Shown here: piece by piece, positions 35,230 through 45,501 of the stretch
Position numbering within the stretch: the first letter of the stretch is position 1
Layout: every line of letters starts with the position of its first letter
Assembly (NCBI RefSeq): GCF_022201045.2
Contig: NC_068557.1
Location: 3,038,001-3,102,000 of the forward strand
Direction: 5' to 3'
DNA from: Citrus sinensis
Taxonomy: Eukaryota > Streptophyta > Magnoliopsida > Sapindales > Rutaceae
DNA length: 64,000 bases
Notes under the pieces: generated by a model
The model's input: the letters and a program-made list of their open reading frames with translations, nothing else
Database searches by the model: none
What the model was told of the DNA's origin: nothing
Program-made: the position numbers and the translations under genes

Positions 35230-35965
35230 GGTAAAAATAATAGTTGCATTAGGAAATCATGTCCTGTAAAAATATGGCAGTGGATAATCCAGGCATCATC
35301 GAACGAGTTCCATTGAAGATGACTCTAAGAAGGTTCATTTGTTAGATAATTGGCCTCAAACTTGCGAAGGATTCACGGTGCCTTTGGTGTTGTGGATTTA
35401 AAGCTATTGTTTAAAATAAAATTTTAATTATAAAACAAAAATTGTATGTGTTTAGTCAATATGCATGATTTTTAAATAAAATTTCTGACAAAAGTAATTA
35501 AAATATTACAAGTTTTTTTTATATTAAATAACTGTTGGATAAAATAACATTGGCCTAAACTAAGTCCCCTTAACTGGAGTACCAAAAAGACCCTACAGAA
35601 ATTGCTCATCACTAGCTATTAACCATTGTTAGGGGAAATTAACGAGCCCGGTTCCTGCAATCGTATGAGTTAGCATAAGATCTAGGATCAGCGACATCAT
35701 TGTGTTGTGCTCATAACATAAACTCATCGGATCATTAATTTGCATATTCTTGATGGACCAATGTAGAATCACATCCTTCTCTTTATGAAATATTCAAATA
35801 GAAATGCAAATTAATTTGCATAAAGTTGAAATCTGTAATGAAATTAATGAAGTGAAATATTACGTACCCTCGTGTCCTTTCATGCCCTTTGTGCTTTGAT
35901 GAGGATCATTAACTCTGTAATCAGAATAATACTCAATGAACTTTTTAGTGATGATGCATTTATTT
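35230..35965 (-). pseudogene. Decayed NAC gene fragment
   Basis: On the minus strand, 35960-35874 reads KFIEYYSDYRVNDPHQSTKG in line with NAC3 exon 2 ([20 protein letters not shown]). DNA such as TACAGAGTTAATGA is shared and a GT donor is kept at the same place. Further downstream, 35320-35290 has FDDAWIIHCHIF, a possible derivative of subdomain E ([10 protein letters not shown]). No intact NAC domain remains. I infer a fourth, dead member of the local NAC cluster; the second part is weaker than the first. Confidence 0.5.
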
Positions 35966-37167
35966 ATTTTTTGGAAAAGAAGTTGATTGGGTTCGGTAAA
36001 TGTGATTCATATTTGTAGGGTAATGAAAAAGAGTCCAGAAAAAATATTGAATTAAATTTTGTTGATGTTAGTTTAAGTTTGAGTGACTAAACCATCAACC
36101 GATCGTTTTGGCGATGGTGTTTGATGATGAAGGGATTAATCAAACTGATTTTGGTCCTATACACTAGCCTATAATTTAATTACTCGACCGATAAGCTAGT
36201 CTTATAGTCAAGAATTTTAGCATAATCAGCGATGATTTATCTTGTGTAGAAGTTTAGAAGTTGAGAGGTCTGGAATAAGAGAAATGAATATGGGTCACTC
36301 TATGATACTGAAACTCTTTTTACACCATCAATAGTATAAATGTGTACATCATTTCTATTAAGGAAGAATTTTAATTTCTAAAAATTTTGTAACCCATTAA
36401 CAAATTGATTAAAAGAAGTTATTAAAAATTTAAAAAGAGAAGAGTTATTATGAAATACAATCTCTCACTCTTATCTCATTGAATTCTTACGCACTATCAA
36501 TCTTTATCTCTCAATTTTATTTTTTTTTAAAGTTAGCTTCGCTTTCCAATTATTGAGGACAAAGGCTTTCGTGTGAGTTTTATAATCATATAATTAGCTA
36601 CTACTCCAACTTTTAGCTATCACGAACTTAATTAACAAAATAATCTACGTATTAAATCATACATAAACATTGGAAAGTTATAATCATATAATCATAAGTC
36701 TTGCAACTTTTATCCAGTCATATGTAGACAATGGAAAGTTAATTAAAAAAAAGTTGTACATATATAATTTTTTTATTTTTTAAATTAATCCAATATACAA
36801 ATAATTTCAAAATAATTATATTGTCGGTAAATCTTTAATCAGAAACAAACTCATATAACCATTTTGATAATAAGGACACAAATTTTACTTATAGAAACTA
36901 ATGTGACATTATATTAATACTATTTGTGTCATATCTTTTTTTTTTTTAATACGAAAATGTGTGGCATATGCAATAGCATGGTAAGAGATTTAATTTGTTG
37001 CGGGACTTACTTCTTAGATGCAATCATATTTAGAATTGCATGATTAGAAAAGGCAAACCATTCATCGAATGGTCTATCTAAAATTTTGGTGGAACTACTT
37101 CACACAATATATAATATAAGAGCTAGGCATTCCATTTTCATATTTATATCATTTGATGCAACTTTTG
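35966..37167. other. Intergenic, no gene seen
   Basis: AT-rich DNA with no reading frame or repeat that I can name. Confidence 0.5.
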
Positions 37168-37348
37168 TTTAGAGCAATGATAGATATACCCTAAAATTTT
37201 TATCACAAATTTTATCCTAATTGATATGTCATTCACTGAGTGGTTAGTAATTATTTACAAGATCTAAATTAATTAAGTTTATTATTTCACCAACCAATTG
37301 GTATTATCTAGGATAAAAAAAATTTAGGATATATAACACTACTTTTTT
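37168..37348. mobile_element. MITE-like inverted-repeat element
   Basis: The left end (ATAGATATACCCTAAAATTT then TTTTATCCTAATTGATAT) and the inverted right end (GTTATATATCCTAAATTTTT then TTATCCTAG) are similar over about 50 bp, apart from a 12-bp indel. The interior is AT-rich without coding potential. The target duplication is unclear. Confidence 0.55.
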
Positions 37349-37943
37349 CCGACACTTATTGTAAAAACGCAAGCCCAACAACTTAGTAGATATTATCTTC
37401 TAGCTTATCATGATTTTATTAGTAGACTTCACAAATCACAACCTAAAACGCGTTGCTTAATTAGGAGAGCCTATAACTGATAAATCAATCTAAGAACTCT
37501 CACACTAGCAACGTGGGGTCTTGCTTCGTGAGTAATTATATGTCAAAACAAAGAAGGCTAGTTTGATAAAATACCTTGTACAACAAGTAAATCTTACTTG
37601 TATTTCAGATCTCCTCTTTAATGCATGCTTATATTCGGGTTTCCTTGTTTACCATGCCAAGCTAACATAAATAATCTGTAGAAGCGAGAACTCAAAAAAG
37701 CTCAAGCTCAGGGCGAGAGATGGAGGAAATGCTACAAGAACGGCTAATGATGACAATGCAATATTTGCTGCAGGATTTGGGCAAAAATAAAAGCAGCAAG
37801 ATATCATTATGCTGTCAATAATATCCTGCAAGGTTGTATGAACAATTTTTTTTTTTTTTGAATTTATGATATCAGATATCTGTTAAAGATATTTAGGCAG
37901 ATTTTTTTGGCATTGTTTGTTTCTTTTCTTTGTATAAATAAAT
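37349..37943. other. Spacer between two MITEs
   Basis: AT-rich. A slightly GC-richer stretch at about 37680-37830 has short open frames on both strands but no recognisable domain. Confidence 0.4.
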
Positions 37944-38145
37944 GAGTAATGATACAGCCACAAACTCTTGTACAAATTTATATTGTACAAACTGATGTGG
38001 CATTAATTTATTAGTTGAATAGAAATATAAAATAATATAAACAAATCATGTGGGCCAAGAGATATTTAATTCAACCAATGAATTAACGCCACATCAGTTT
38101 GTACAAAATAAGTTTGTACAAGAGTTTGTGGCTATATCATTACTC
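37944..38145. mobile_element. MITE, 202 bp, long terminal inverted repeats
   Basis: The ends GAGTAATGATACAGCCACAA and, inverted from the right, GAGTAATGATATAGCCACAA continue as complementary sequence for about 55 bp each (through TTGTACAAACTGATGTGGC). The centre is AT-rich. Arms differ at few positions, so the copy is fairly well preserved. The flanks are too AT-rich to fix a target duplication. Confidence 0.85.
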
Positions 38146-38417
38146 TAAATTTAAATACTGCAGCAATGAAATATATACAATTTTATAGCCCCAATTTCTA
38201 TGTGTTCTACTTTCATTGTTTAAAATTTAAAAACAACCGCTAAAACAATGGATTATGTGGAAAGAGCAAAAACAGAGGACTTTACAACAAATACGTGAAT
38301 GTTTTATTAACAACAAATAATGATAATTTGTGCAACACAATAGCACAACAAATAATGATTATTTTAAAAGATACAACATTATTTACAATCCATATGATTT
38401 GCGACCAACCTTAATAT
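38146..38417. other. Short spacer
   Basis: AT-rich DNA between the MITE and the F-box pseudogene. Nothing seen. Confidence 0.5.
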
Positions 38418-39600
38418 CTAATTATATATCTCTTCCATTTTTTTTATGGCTTGCCTGATCTGCTGCTGCTGCACTAAATTCAAGATCCAAGGCACCTAAT
38501 TAAAACAGCATAAGAAATTCATGACCAGTTAAGACACAATAGCGATTAGAAATAACGCAATCAAAGACGTACATTAATTCAATAATCAACTATCTGTATA
38601 TCTAATAAATGAAATCAAATGAGAGCGATGAATAATTATTCATACCTTCACTTATTAGGAAGTTTATCCTGCTATTGGGTGAGATCAAGGTCTCTGCACA
38701 TCCTTTCATGTCCCTAATTCTAATTAAATCTTTTGGAAAGCCATCAATCACAAATTCTTTACACGTTCCATCCTTTGGATTAAAAAAGTAAAAATTTGTG
38801 AACTAGAGCACACAAAAGATAATCACTCTGCCTGAGGGAACATAATGGCTCCAAACACGTAATCTTCCCTAACTCTTATAGAATATGAATTCAAGGAATA
38901 AAAATCGGAATCCACATCAGGTAAGTGTAAGAATCTGAACTTGTCTTCCTCAAAATCAAATGCAGCAACCATCGCAGCCTGGTTCTTGAGCTTACAAAAC
39001 CAAAGTGGATCCTTCCGTTGAGATGGATCGCCCAATCACATGCTAAAAGGTCATCCCAATTAGGTTCAAAAGTTTTCCAAGTATTGTTCCTTAAAGAGAA
39101 GACGTGCACACCTTCTAATCTGTCTTCATCACATCGAGAAACTCGAAAGCCTTCAAGTCATCAATTGACTGAGCGTAACCAATGCCAAGTGTTGATGATG
39201 ATCTACATCTTCCATTATCCTAAGGTTCATAGCTTGGTATTCTCGTGAACTCTCTAGTGGAACAATTGTATATAAACAAAGGTTCACTTCCAGTTTCATC
39301 TAAAGTGGATAAGCACAACAAACCAATACAAGAACCGCGGATCAAAACTTCAAGATAAGGGTCTTTTCTAATTGGAAAATCAAGTTGATGTACGGTAATG
39401 CTTTTGCTATCAAGGTCTACGCAGAAAAGACAATTGTCACATTAACCAACGAGGGTTTGCCTTTGGTTTTGAGTTTGGTGCATCTTGACAAACCTAGGAG
39501 TGGTTATTAAAGCCATGAATGGCTTTGATAAACACTTGAATCGGCAGAGAGACTTGGCCGGTAGTTTTAAGAATATGTCGATGATGATATCCAGAGGAAT
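38418..39600 (-). pseudogene. F-box/FBA-domain protein pseudogene
   Basis: Nearly the whole length of a plant F-box protein gene can be read on the minus strand, but it is broken. The F-box starts IPLDIIIDIFLKLPAKSLCR and continues KCLSK...LITTPRFVKMH; an in-frame stop follows QTLVG (about 39443). The next block reads VDLDSKSITVHQLDFPIRKD, ...LIRGSCIGLLCLS and PLFIYNCSTREFTRIPSYEP. A frameshift precedes VFSLRNNTWKTFEPNWDD. A further frameshift near 38995 leads into AAFDFEEDKFRFLHLPDV. Another stop comes before FTNFYFFNPKDGTCKEFVID, and a GT-AG intron (about 38643-38484) leads to the last exon ending at 38418. An intact version would be an SCF adaptor. As it stands it cannot make the full protein. 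Confidence 0.88.
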
Positions 39601-40728
39601 GGGCTGCCTTTGCTTTTTGCAAGTTGTTGAAATACAGGATTTTTTTTTTAAAGAGAGCTACGGGATTTCACTTGGAATTACATAAACAAAAGATACAATT
39701 CTAGTCCCTTACTCATGCCTTTATATACACTTGGAATTAGAGGGACTTGGTTAAAATTCGTGAGGGCTAATTATCATAGCGTCCGCACACGTCAATCCCA
39801 CTCAAATCAGAATTCTAATTTTATAACAACTTAGCCTATATTTGGGCGCTAGGATTATAAGTAGGATTGAATTAATTTTTGAGATTAATTATTTATTTTA
39901 TACTGGACAAGCACCACTTTGGATTAGATTATGAGACTAAATGTGAATTTACTTATGAGATCATGGGATTAGCAATCCCAATTGAAATATGGGTTTAGTT
40001 AGGAACTTAGGATTAGCTTTAAAAACAATTGTCTATTTAATTAATTATTACTTGAATATCTAATGTAGTATTTGATTCAATACTCACTATATTAAAATTA
40101 ATCATGAAAATTAATAATACCAATAATTGGTTGCTTTTATATTATTTGCTACCTTTTTGATCAAATAAAATATATTTAAATATTTAATAAAAATTAAATT
40201 AAATATTTAAATAATTTTTAATTTAATTTAACTTAATCTAATTTATATTTATTTATTATAATTGTGATTACCTAAGGACTAATTTTCTAAATATTTAATT
40301 TTAATTAGTTTCTTTTAAAATGATATTAATAATTATTTTATTATTAAATATTCATAAATAGTTCATATTTACTGTCTAAATGTCAAGTTAAATGATATTT
40401 AATTTCATTCAAATATAATTTGATGTAATTCAATCCAATATTGTACCAAACATAAGACACTATTATATAATCTAATTTAATACAATTATATCTAATCCAG
40501 TTCAATCCTAATAATTCGTTCAATCTAATTGTGCATACTAAATGTAACCTTAGTAGATAGGATGCCTTTAATAAAGTAGAACCAGACAAGTTAGTAATTA
40601 TTGTAACTTGACTTTTTCCTTTCTTGGGACAAATTAGCAATCTTAGTGGCAAGTTTTCTTCTTCTTCTTTACATTTATGTCATTTTGAGTGATTGTAAAT
40701 AGAAGTTTAGAAATATAGTAGACAGTTG
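39601..40728. other. Intergenic, AT-rich
   Basis: No gene. A stretch at about 40100-40500 is nearly pure A/T with short repeated TTTAATTTAA-type strings. Confidence 0.5.
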
Positions 40729-42720
40729 TGTTAGAGAATTTGAAGGATAAAACACAAATTTTATTAAAGAAAACTAAAAAACACTACAAGAACAATTCAC
40801 ACACTCTAACAAATCGCTCTCAAGAGCTTTGTTTTGCTTCTTATGCTTTTTTCTTCTTAGACTTGATGCATACAACACAAATGGAATAGGTATCTACAGT
40901 GAATGAAACACCAACATAATTATAACAATACGCATCACTTAACATGTTTCACCAAGCTTTCATCATAGCACCAAACATATTCCACTCACCTAACGTGCTC
41001 TAAAGGAATCATTCAATGGCATGCAAAGTGTAAAGCTAATCTCTACTCAATTAGATCCTTCATGGACATAACATTATCGGACCATGATGATGGAGCATAA
41101 TGATGAAGGACCATGTACAACTCAACACCTCATTCCACTTAAATGAATTATTTGTGTAAAACAAGTTTATTATTTTCAAGACTCCCCTCTAAACTTGTTT
41201 TACGACACCAAGTATATTTCTGAATCTGATAAAATCTTCTACCTTGAGTGGTTTGGTGAAGATATCAGTTGTTTGATCTTTTGACATCACATAATCAACT
41301 TGCACATCCTTTCTTGTGATGCACTCTCTTATGTAATAATAACGAGTGTCAATATGTTTGCTTTAATCATGACTGAATTCTTAGATAGAGTAATTGCTGA
41401 CTTGTTGTCGACGTAAATTTTGGTTGGCTTCACTTGCGATGAACCAATTCTTTCAACAAATTCCTTAGCAAATTGGATGGCAAACACATGATGTGGCAAC
41501 TATATACTATGCTTCACATGTGAAAAGTGTGACAATTGATTGCTTCTTTGACATCCATGTAAAAGTATTGACCTCCATAAATAACACAAATCATGTGGTG
41601 TTCTTTCGATCATCTATATCTCTACCACAATCACTATTGATATATCCAACAAGTCTGAAGTTATTAGAGAATGAATATAATAAGCCAAAATAAAATTTAC
41701 CTTTAATATAATGAAAGATTCTTTTTGCAGCCTTAAAATGAATGATATTTGGATTCTTCATGTATCAACTCACAAGTCCAACAATATAAAAAATGTCAGG
41801 CCTCGTACATGTCAAGTAAAGCAAATTTCCAACAAAGCTTTTGAAAAAAGTTGGATATACTTTTTCTTCTTCATCAGACTTACATAGTTTGACTCTGTAC
41901 TCCACTAATGTGCTTTTTGGATTGCAATCATTCATCTTGAATTTCTTGAGTATCTCCTTTGCATAATTTTCTTGTGAAATGAAAATGCCATCTTCTTATT
42001 GTTGACTTCAATGCCCATGTATTATGCCATCAACCTAATATATGTCATATCAAATTCTTTTGCCATTACTTTCTTGAACTCTCTACATAAGTTTGAATTA
42101 CTTTTAGTAAAGATAAGATCATCCACGTACAAGCACATAATTAAAATATACTTATTTTTGACTTTGACATATAAAGCGTGCTTATAAGAACATTTGGTGA
42201 AGCCATTTTCTTTGAATTACTTGTCAATTCTATTTTTTCCAAGCTCTTGGAGCTTGCTTTAACCCATAAAGTGCCTTTTTCAATTTCAAAACTGTCTTCA
42301 TGCATTTTCACTTCATAGCCCAACGATTTTTCAATGCATACTTTTTCTTCAAGAACTCCATTAAGAAAGTAGACTTTACAAACAACTGATGAATCTTCCA
42401 TTTGTTCTGAGCAACCAAAGAAATAGTAAGTTTGATAATTTCAAGTCGGGTTATAGGAGCAAATACCTCTTCGTAATTTATACCAACTTTTTGACTATAG
42501 CTTTTTGCAACTAGCCTTTCCTTGTGCCTTTCAATTTCTCCCTTCGTATTTCTTTTCATTTTGTACACCCATTTTACACTAATGCGCTTGTGACCTTTGA
42601 GTAGTGTAGCAAGTTCCCAAATGTCATTCTTCTCAATTGACTTGATTTCTTCATCCATCCCTCTTCTCCATTTTTCATCTTGCACAACTTCTTTAAAGTG
42701 GACTCGCTCACAAGCAGCAA
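40729..42720 (-). mobile_element. Ty1-copia retrotransposon, 3' fragment
   Basis: Minus-strand relics of the copia pol end. Reverse transcriptase at about 42690-42300 reads WELATLLKGHKRISVKWVYK, then GINYEEVFAPITRLE and KWKIHQL, and decays with frameshifts downstream. The RNase H end at about 41380-41195 reads HIDTRYYYIRECITRKDVQV, MSKDQTTDIFTKPL, then a stop. A polypurine tract (AGAGGGGAGTCT) at 41190-41179 precedes a single LTR at about 41178-40729, which starts TGAAAATAATAAAC and ends CTCTAACA. Gag, protease, integrase and the 5' LTR are missing, so the copy is 5'-truncated and not autonomous. Confidence 0.88.
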
Positions 42721-43669
42721 AGAGACAAAAAAGTGAGATTTTCTACGTGACAAAGGCATGTCACATGCGTTATCCAGCCAATAGCCCATGCCATGCATGG
42801 CCATTTGGGTGGGCTATAAGGTGAAGTCACCCGCGTTGCCCAAGCTTGGCATGGCCAAATTTTGGGCAACATGGGCAACCACCCACGTTCTCGATGGGCC
42901 AGCACACCAACCTTCTTTTTAATGTCAAAATAACATTAATTTTAGATCAATAATTTCTTAGAGGCATTTAAATAGACAATTGGTGTGCCATTTATTATAT
43001 ATCCTAATCCTAAGAAAATTCTAATATTTTCATACCCAATACATGTCCTAATGATTAACTATGATCAATGATCAATCAACTAGGCAATTTGAATAAAATT
43101 TAATCTAAATTAATGAAAGAAACCAAGAACAATACCCAAGCCATTGAAACCGAATGTGAAGGAACTTGCTTGAATCAAACTGTAACCACACAAATCGCCG
43201 CTAGAAGTGAAGGAACTCACCGAAGTTCAAGAAACGTGTGAAGTTGAAGAACTCCAGTGGGTATAGTTGGGGCGACAAGAGATGTTTCTGGCGATATTGG
43301 GCAAAGTATTTTGTTTGTTTAGTTTTAGGGATATTTTGGTCTCAGAATTTTATAAATAGTTGCTATTGTAAAAAAAATTAAAGTATGGTCTTTTTTTATA
43401 TTGAAAGTTGGAAGGTGGTCAAATAAATAAATTTTACAAAATATTTTGGATTATTCAATTATATGATTGTTAGTCTTCAGTACAATCTAAATTCTGCCGG
43501 ACGTAGTAACAACTAGAAACATTTGTACAAATGGGATGAAATTAAACCACATGTATGTTGTGTTTCTTAATTTAAATAATAAATATGTATGTTTATATAG
43601 TTTACTGTATGGAAATATTATTAATTATCGAAAATTAACTGTGTACCCTCATCAAATGAATATTTATCT
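42721..43669. other. GC-rich patch and spacer
   Basis: At 42755-42905 the DNA is much richer in G+C than its surroundings. It repeats GGCCATGC/GCCCA motifs in both orientations (CATGCCATGCATGGCC, CCAAGCTTGGCATGGCC). It abuts the broken end of the copia fragment and may be part of another degenerate repeat. The rest, to 43669, is ordinary AT-rich spacer. Confidence 0.45.
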
Positions 43670-44116
43670 TTAGTGAGTAGAGATGGCAAAACCCTGGGCC
43701 GGGTCCGGGTATTGCCATGACCGGACCCTGCCCGGATGCAACCGGTCCGGGTCCGAGCCGGGTTTTAATCCGGGTACCCGGATTTTATATTTTTTAATAT
43801 TTATGTGTATATATTTTTTATTTTTTGGTAATTTTATAAGTTTTAAATTTATTTCAATAAAATTTGACATGAAAATATAAATTTTAAGTGTTTAAAACTT
43901 TATATATGTATAATAAATAAGTCAAATAAATATAAAATATTTAAAATAATATATATTTTATAATTTTTTTTAATAAAATCCGGGTTCCGGGTTTATCAAG
44001 TGATGCCTAAAACCGACCCGGCTTCATACACGGAGCCGGGTATTACCTGGCCCGCAATGCCCGGGTACGGTCCGAGTCTGGGCCGAGTGGATATTTTTAC
44101 CACCTCTATTAGCGAG
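43670..44116. mobile_element. hAT-type MITE, 431 bp
   Basis: The element 43678-44108 begins TAGAGATGGCAAAA and ends with the complement TAGAGGTGGTAAAA. It is flanked by TTAGTGAG and TTAGCGAG (7 of 8 bp identical). Both subterminal regions are rich in CCGGGT/ACCCGG (e.g. CGGGTCCGGGTATTGCC), while the centre is AT-rich. The structure fits a hAT MITE of a different subfamily from the one at 1765-2121. No transposase. Confidence 0.82.
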
Positions 44117-45118
44117 AGGATGATTCACAAAATTCATTCTAATTCCACTTCTACAAGCACGTGTGCTAGCATTAGCACTTGCTCCATCACATCTTCCAAC
44201 GTGAAGTCCCAAATCATAAATAAATTTCAATCCAAAAGGAAAAAGAAAAAACCTGAATTCATTACATAAATATCTTAACTTGAAGATTTTTTTTCAAAAG
44301 AATTTTGATTATTCAACTGGTTTTGGTTAACTTACATAATCAGGCCGGCATGCATCTGGAGTTGGCAAAATTCATTCAATTTGTCTTGCTCAGCCTTCTG
44401 CGCGTTCTCTAAGTTTCTTAAACTTCCTTTTTTTGTTACAAAATCCTCTGCTAATGGAAACTGATAAAAAACAACATTCTATTTCTCAAAACAAGGGATT
44501 AATATTGAATAAGCTTGATCATCATCTTTTTTTAAGAACAAGAAGCCAATATCATTAACACTTCAATTCATGACTGAAGCTGAAGATATGGAAAAAATAT
44601 ATATATATATATATCAAAGCAAAGAAACACACCGTTGCTTTTCGTTTAGAAATGAAACTGTCTTTCTCGAAACAAGAAGCCAATATCATTATCGCCACTA
44701 TTTATCTAATTTCACCACCTCCTTATTTGGTAGCAGTCTCTTTGACCACCATTTGGCGGTCAATAATTCACAACAGAAGATTTTTGTTTTTTGCAAATGT
44801 GCTTAAAAATACAAATGGTCAATAACTCACAAAAATCTTTTTTGCGAGAAGATTTTTGTTGAACTACCACATGTGCTTAAGAACATCCACTCCACTATTA
44901 GACTAAAGCTTTAGTTGCAAGTAAGTAGAAAATTTTAAATTAAATTTATTGCGTGATTGAAAATAACGAATTACCAAAATATCAATGTTGGGATCAAATA
45001 CTTGCAATATTTGAAGAGTAATATTGTGCTTATTTATTGTGATCGCTCAGTTGAAATACTCACTGATACATTGATCCTCACTAATTCACTAATCCACACG
45101 AGCGTTGATGCTTTTATT
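44117..45118. other. Intergenic with small local duplications
   Basis: AAGAAGCCAATATCATTA occurs twice (about 44540 and 44674), and an (AT)n run lies at about 44600-44615. I see no gene. Confidence 0.45.
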
Positions 45119-45233
45119 TTTGCAAAGGAGAAGAGTATTGACTTGGTTACCATTAACCCGGCAATGGTTATTGGTCCTCTCTTACAGCCAACACTTAATA
45201 CAAGTGCTGCTGCAGTTCCAAGCTTAATTAAAG
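45119..45233 (+). pseudogene. Inverted CCR-like exon 4 relic
   Basis: In the orientation opposite to the neighbouring reductase genes, this stretch encodes [20 protein letters not shown] followed by [18 protein letters not shown], nearly identical to exon 4 of both copies. It ends exactly at an exon-intron boundary (AAAG|GTATAC). The preceding part of the exon, including the active-site tyrosine, is absent. It is an isolated exon fragment just beyond the 3' end of copy A, not a gene. Confidence 0.88.
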
Positions 45234-45501
45234 GTATACAAAACCAAACCGTTTTCTTTCTCTTTTCTTGTTTTTGTTTATTGAATTTCTTTTATTTTGG
45301 TTGAAAAAGCAAAAAATTAAGAACAAATTTGTTCCTTCTACGTAAAAAATAATATAAAATACATATGCATACAGTAATTTAATCTGAAACAATAAAATAC
45401 CAGTAGTAACAAACAGAACATTTGATCACACCAAACACCATGAGTCGGAGACCTTTTATTTATGTAACTTATAATAAGACTGCGAAGGAGCTACACAGGA
45501 C

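Noticed and set aside
37649-37831. 60-codon hydrophobic minus-strand frame
   Set aside because: Low-complexity, no conserved motif and no promoter or splice context.
42597-42824. Plus-strand frame at the copia edge
   Set aside because: Antisense to the reverse-transcriptase remnant and running into the GC-rich patch.
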